Below, piece by piece: positions 6,067 to 6,414 of a stretch of DNA of 6,414 nucleotides. The position numbers and the translations under genes are program-made. A model generated the notes under the pieces. The model saw only the letters and a program-made list of their open reading frames with translations, made no database searches and had not been told where the DNA came from. The number at the start of each line of letters is the position of its first letter. The first letter of the stretch is position 1. This stretch comes from Gammaproteobacteria bacterium (GTDB lineage Bacteria > Pseudomonadota > Gammaproteobacteria > Pseudomonadales > Pseudohongiellaceae): NCBI GenBank assembly GCA_016762975.1, contig JAESUV010000074.1:1-6414 (forward strand), in the 5' to 3' direction.

Positions 6067-6414
6067 CTATTCCTCCAAAGGATACTGCTTATAAATAATG
6101 CCTGCCATTTTGTAGACCATTCTTCCTACCTGACAGCAGTAGCCAAATTCATTGTCATACCACAGATAGAGTACTACATGGTTGTCGTTAACGATGGTGG
6201 CTGTGCTATCTACAATACACGCTTCTCTGCTGCCCACGAAATCACTAGATACTGCATCCGGAGACTCTGTGTAGCTGATCTGGTTCTGTAGTTTGGAATG
6301 CAGAGCGATATCGCGCAAAAACTCATTGAGCTCTTCACGCGTGGTTGCCTTCTCCAGCGTCAAGTTCATGATCGCCATAGATACGTTGGGAATCGGCACG
6401 CGGATCGCATTACC
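6067..6414 (-). CDS. gap: Glyceraldehyde-3-phosphate dehydrogenase, C-terminal 115 residues (5' part outside window)
   Basis: This is the C-terminal end of a phosphorylating glyceraldehyde-3-phosphate dehydrogenase, which converts glyceraldehyde 3-phosphate, NAD(P)+ and phosphate to 1,3-bisphosphoglycerate in central carbon metabolism. The frame is open to the right edge and reads GNAIRVPIPNVSMAIMNLTL at its start, the conserved internal catalytic-domain segment. A GTG at 6399 is therefore an internal Val, not a start. Further signatures are the conserved substrate-binding-loop region around VSSDFVGSREACIVDSTAT and the near-C-terminal WYDNEFGYCCQVGRM. The resemblance is to the long GAPDH-like proteins of gammaproteobacteria, such as the pseudomonad gene near nqrA; this sub-family call is from memory. 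The catalytic Cys and NAD-binding fold lie outside the window. The gene ends with TAG at 6069-6067, is co-directional with nqrA, and shows no clear terminator after the stop. Confidence 0.93.
   Translation of the reverse strand, partial: GNAIRVPIPNVSMAIMNLTLEKATTREELNEFLRDIALHSKLQNQISYTESPDAVSSDFVGSREACIVDSTATIVNDNHVVLYLWYDNEFGYCCQVGRMVYKMAGIIYKQYPLEE

Noticed and set aside
6067..6399. A separate small gene starting at GTG 6399
   Set aside because: The frame continues upstream and the sequence around 6399 matches the internal NAIRVPxPNVS segment of GAPDH, so the GTG is an internal Val codon.

Overview
The window is a bacterial chromosomal segment in which every supported gene lies on the minus strand. 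Read right to left it holds the 3' end of a glyceraldehyde-3-phosphate dehydrogenase gene (gap family), a 198-nt regulatory gap, and then nqrA-nqrB-nqrC-nqrD-nqrE-nqrF. The nqr genes encode the six-subunit Na+-translocating NADH:quinone oxidoreductase (Na+-NQR). Only the last gene is incomplete: nqrF runs off the left edge after 355 codons. Subunit lengths and residue patterns are very close to the Vibrio cholerae enzyme as I recall it. This points to a gammaproteobacterium, probably marine or salt-adapted; a gap-family gene next to nqrA is also known from pseudomonads. The species cannot be fixed from the sequence.

Layout: gap 3' end (6414-6067); leader and promoter region (6066-5869) with a perfect TATAAT box, a 29-nt hairpin and an AT-rich palindrome; nqrA (5868-4504); nqrB (4497-3280), 6 nt downstream; nqrC (3290-2499), GTG start, overlapping nqrB by 11 nt; a 122-nt gap between nqrC and nqrD filled mainly by three tandem 35-bp repeats; nqrD (2376-1714); nqrE (1714-1106), overlapping nqrD by one base (TGATG); a 39-nt gap; nqrF (1066-1).

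How the genes work together: NqrF oxidises NADH on the cytoplasmic side through FAD and a 2Fe-2S centre. Electrons then pass to an iron centre held by Cys in NqrD and NqrE, to covalent FMN on NqrC (Thr232) and NqrB (Thr228), to riboflavin in NqrB, and finally to ubiquinone at the NqrA/NqrB side, with Na+ export through the membrane subunits. All ligand residues I could check are present, so the complex looks functional. The flavin transferase ApbE and the maturation factor NqrM, which the complex needs, are not in the window.

The operon itself is ordinary. The most unusual feature is the nqrC-nqrD gap: each 35-bp repeat carries a tiny ORF, and these are chained by 4-base overlaps (ATGA) from just after the nqrC stop to the nqrD start, as if forming a translational relay. 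Second-rank observations are a leader hairpin whose single non-Watson-Crick pair is G-U only in the nqr-sense RNA, and an alanine in NqrB at a glycine position linked to quinone and inhibitor binding.
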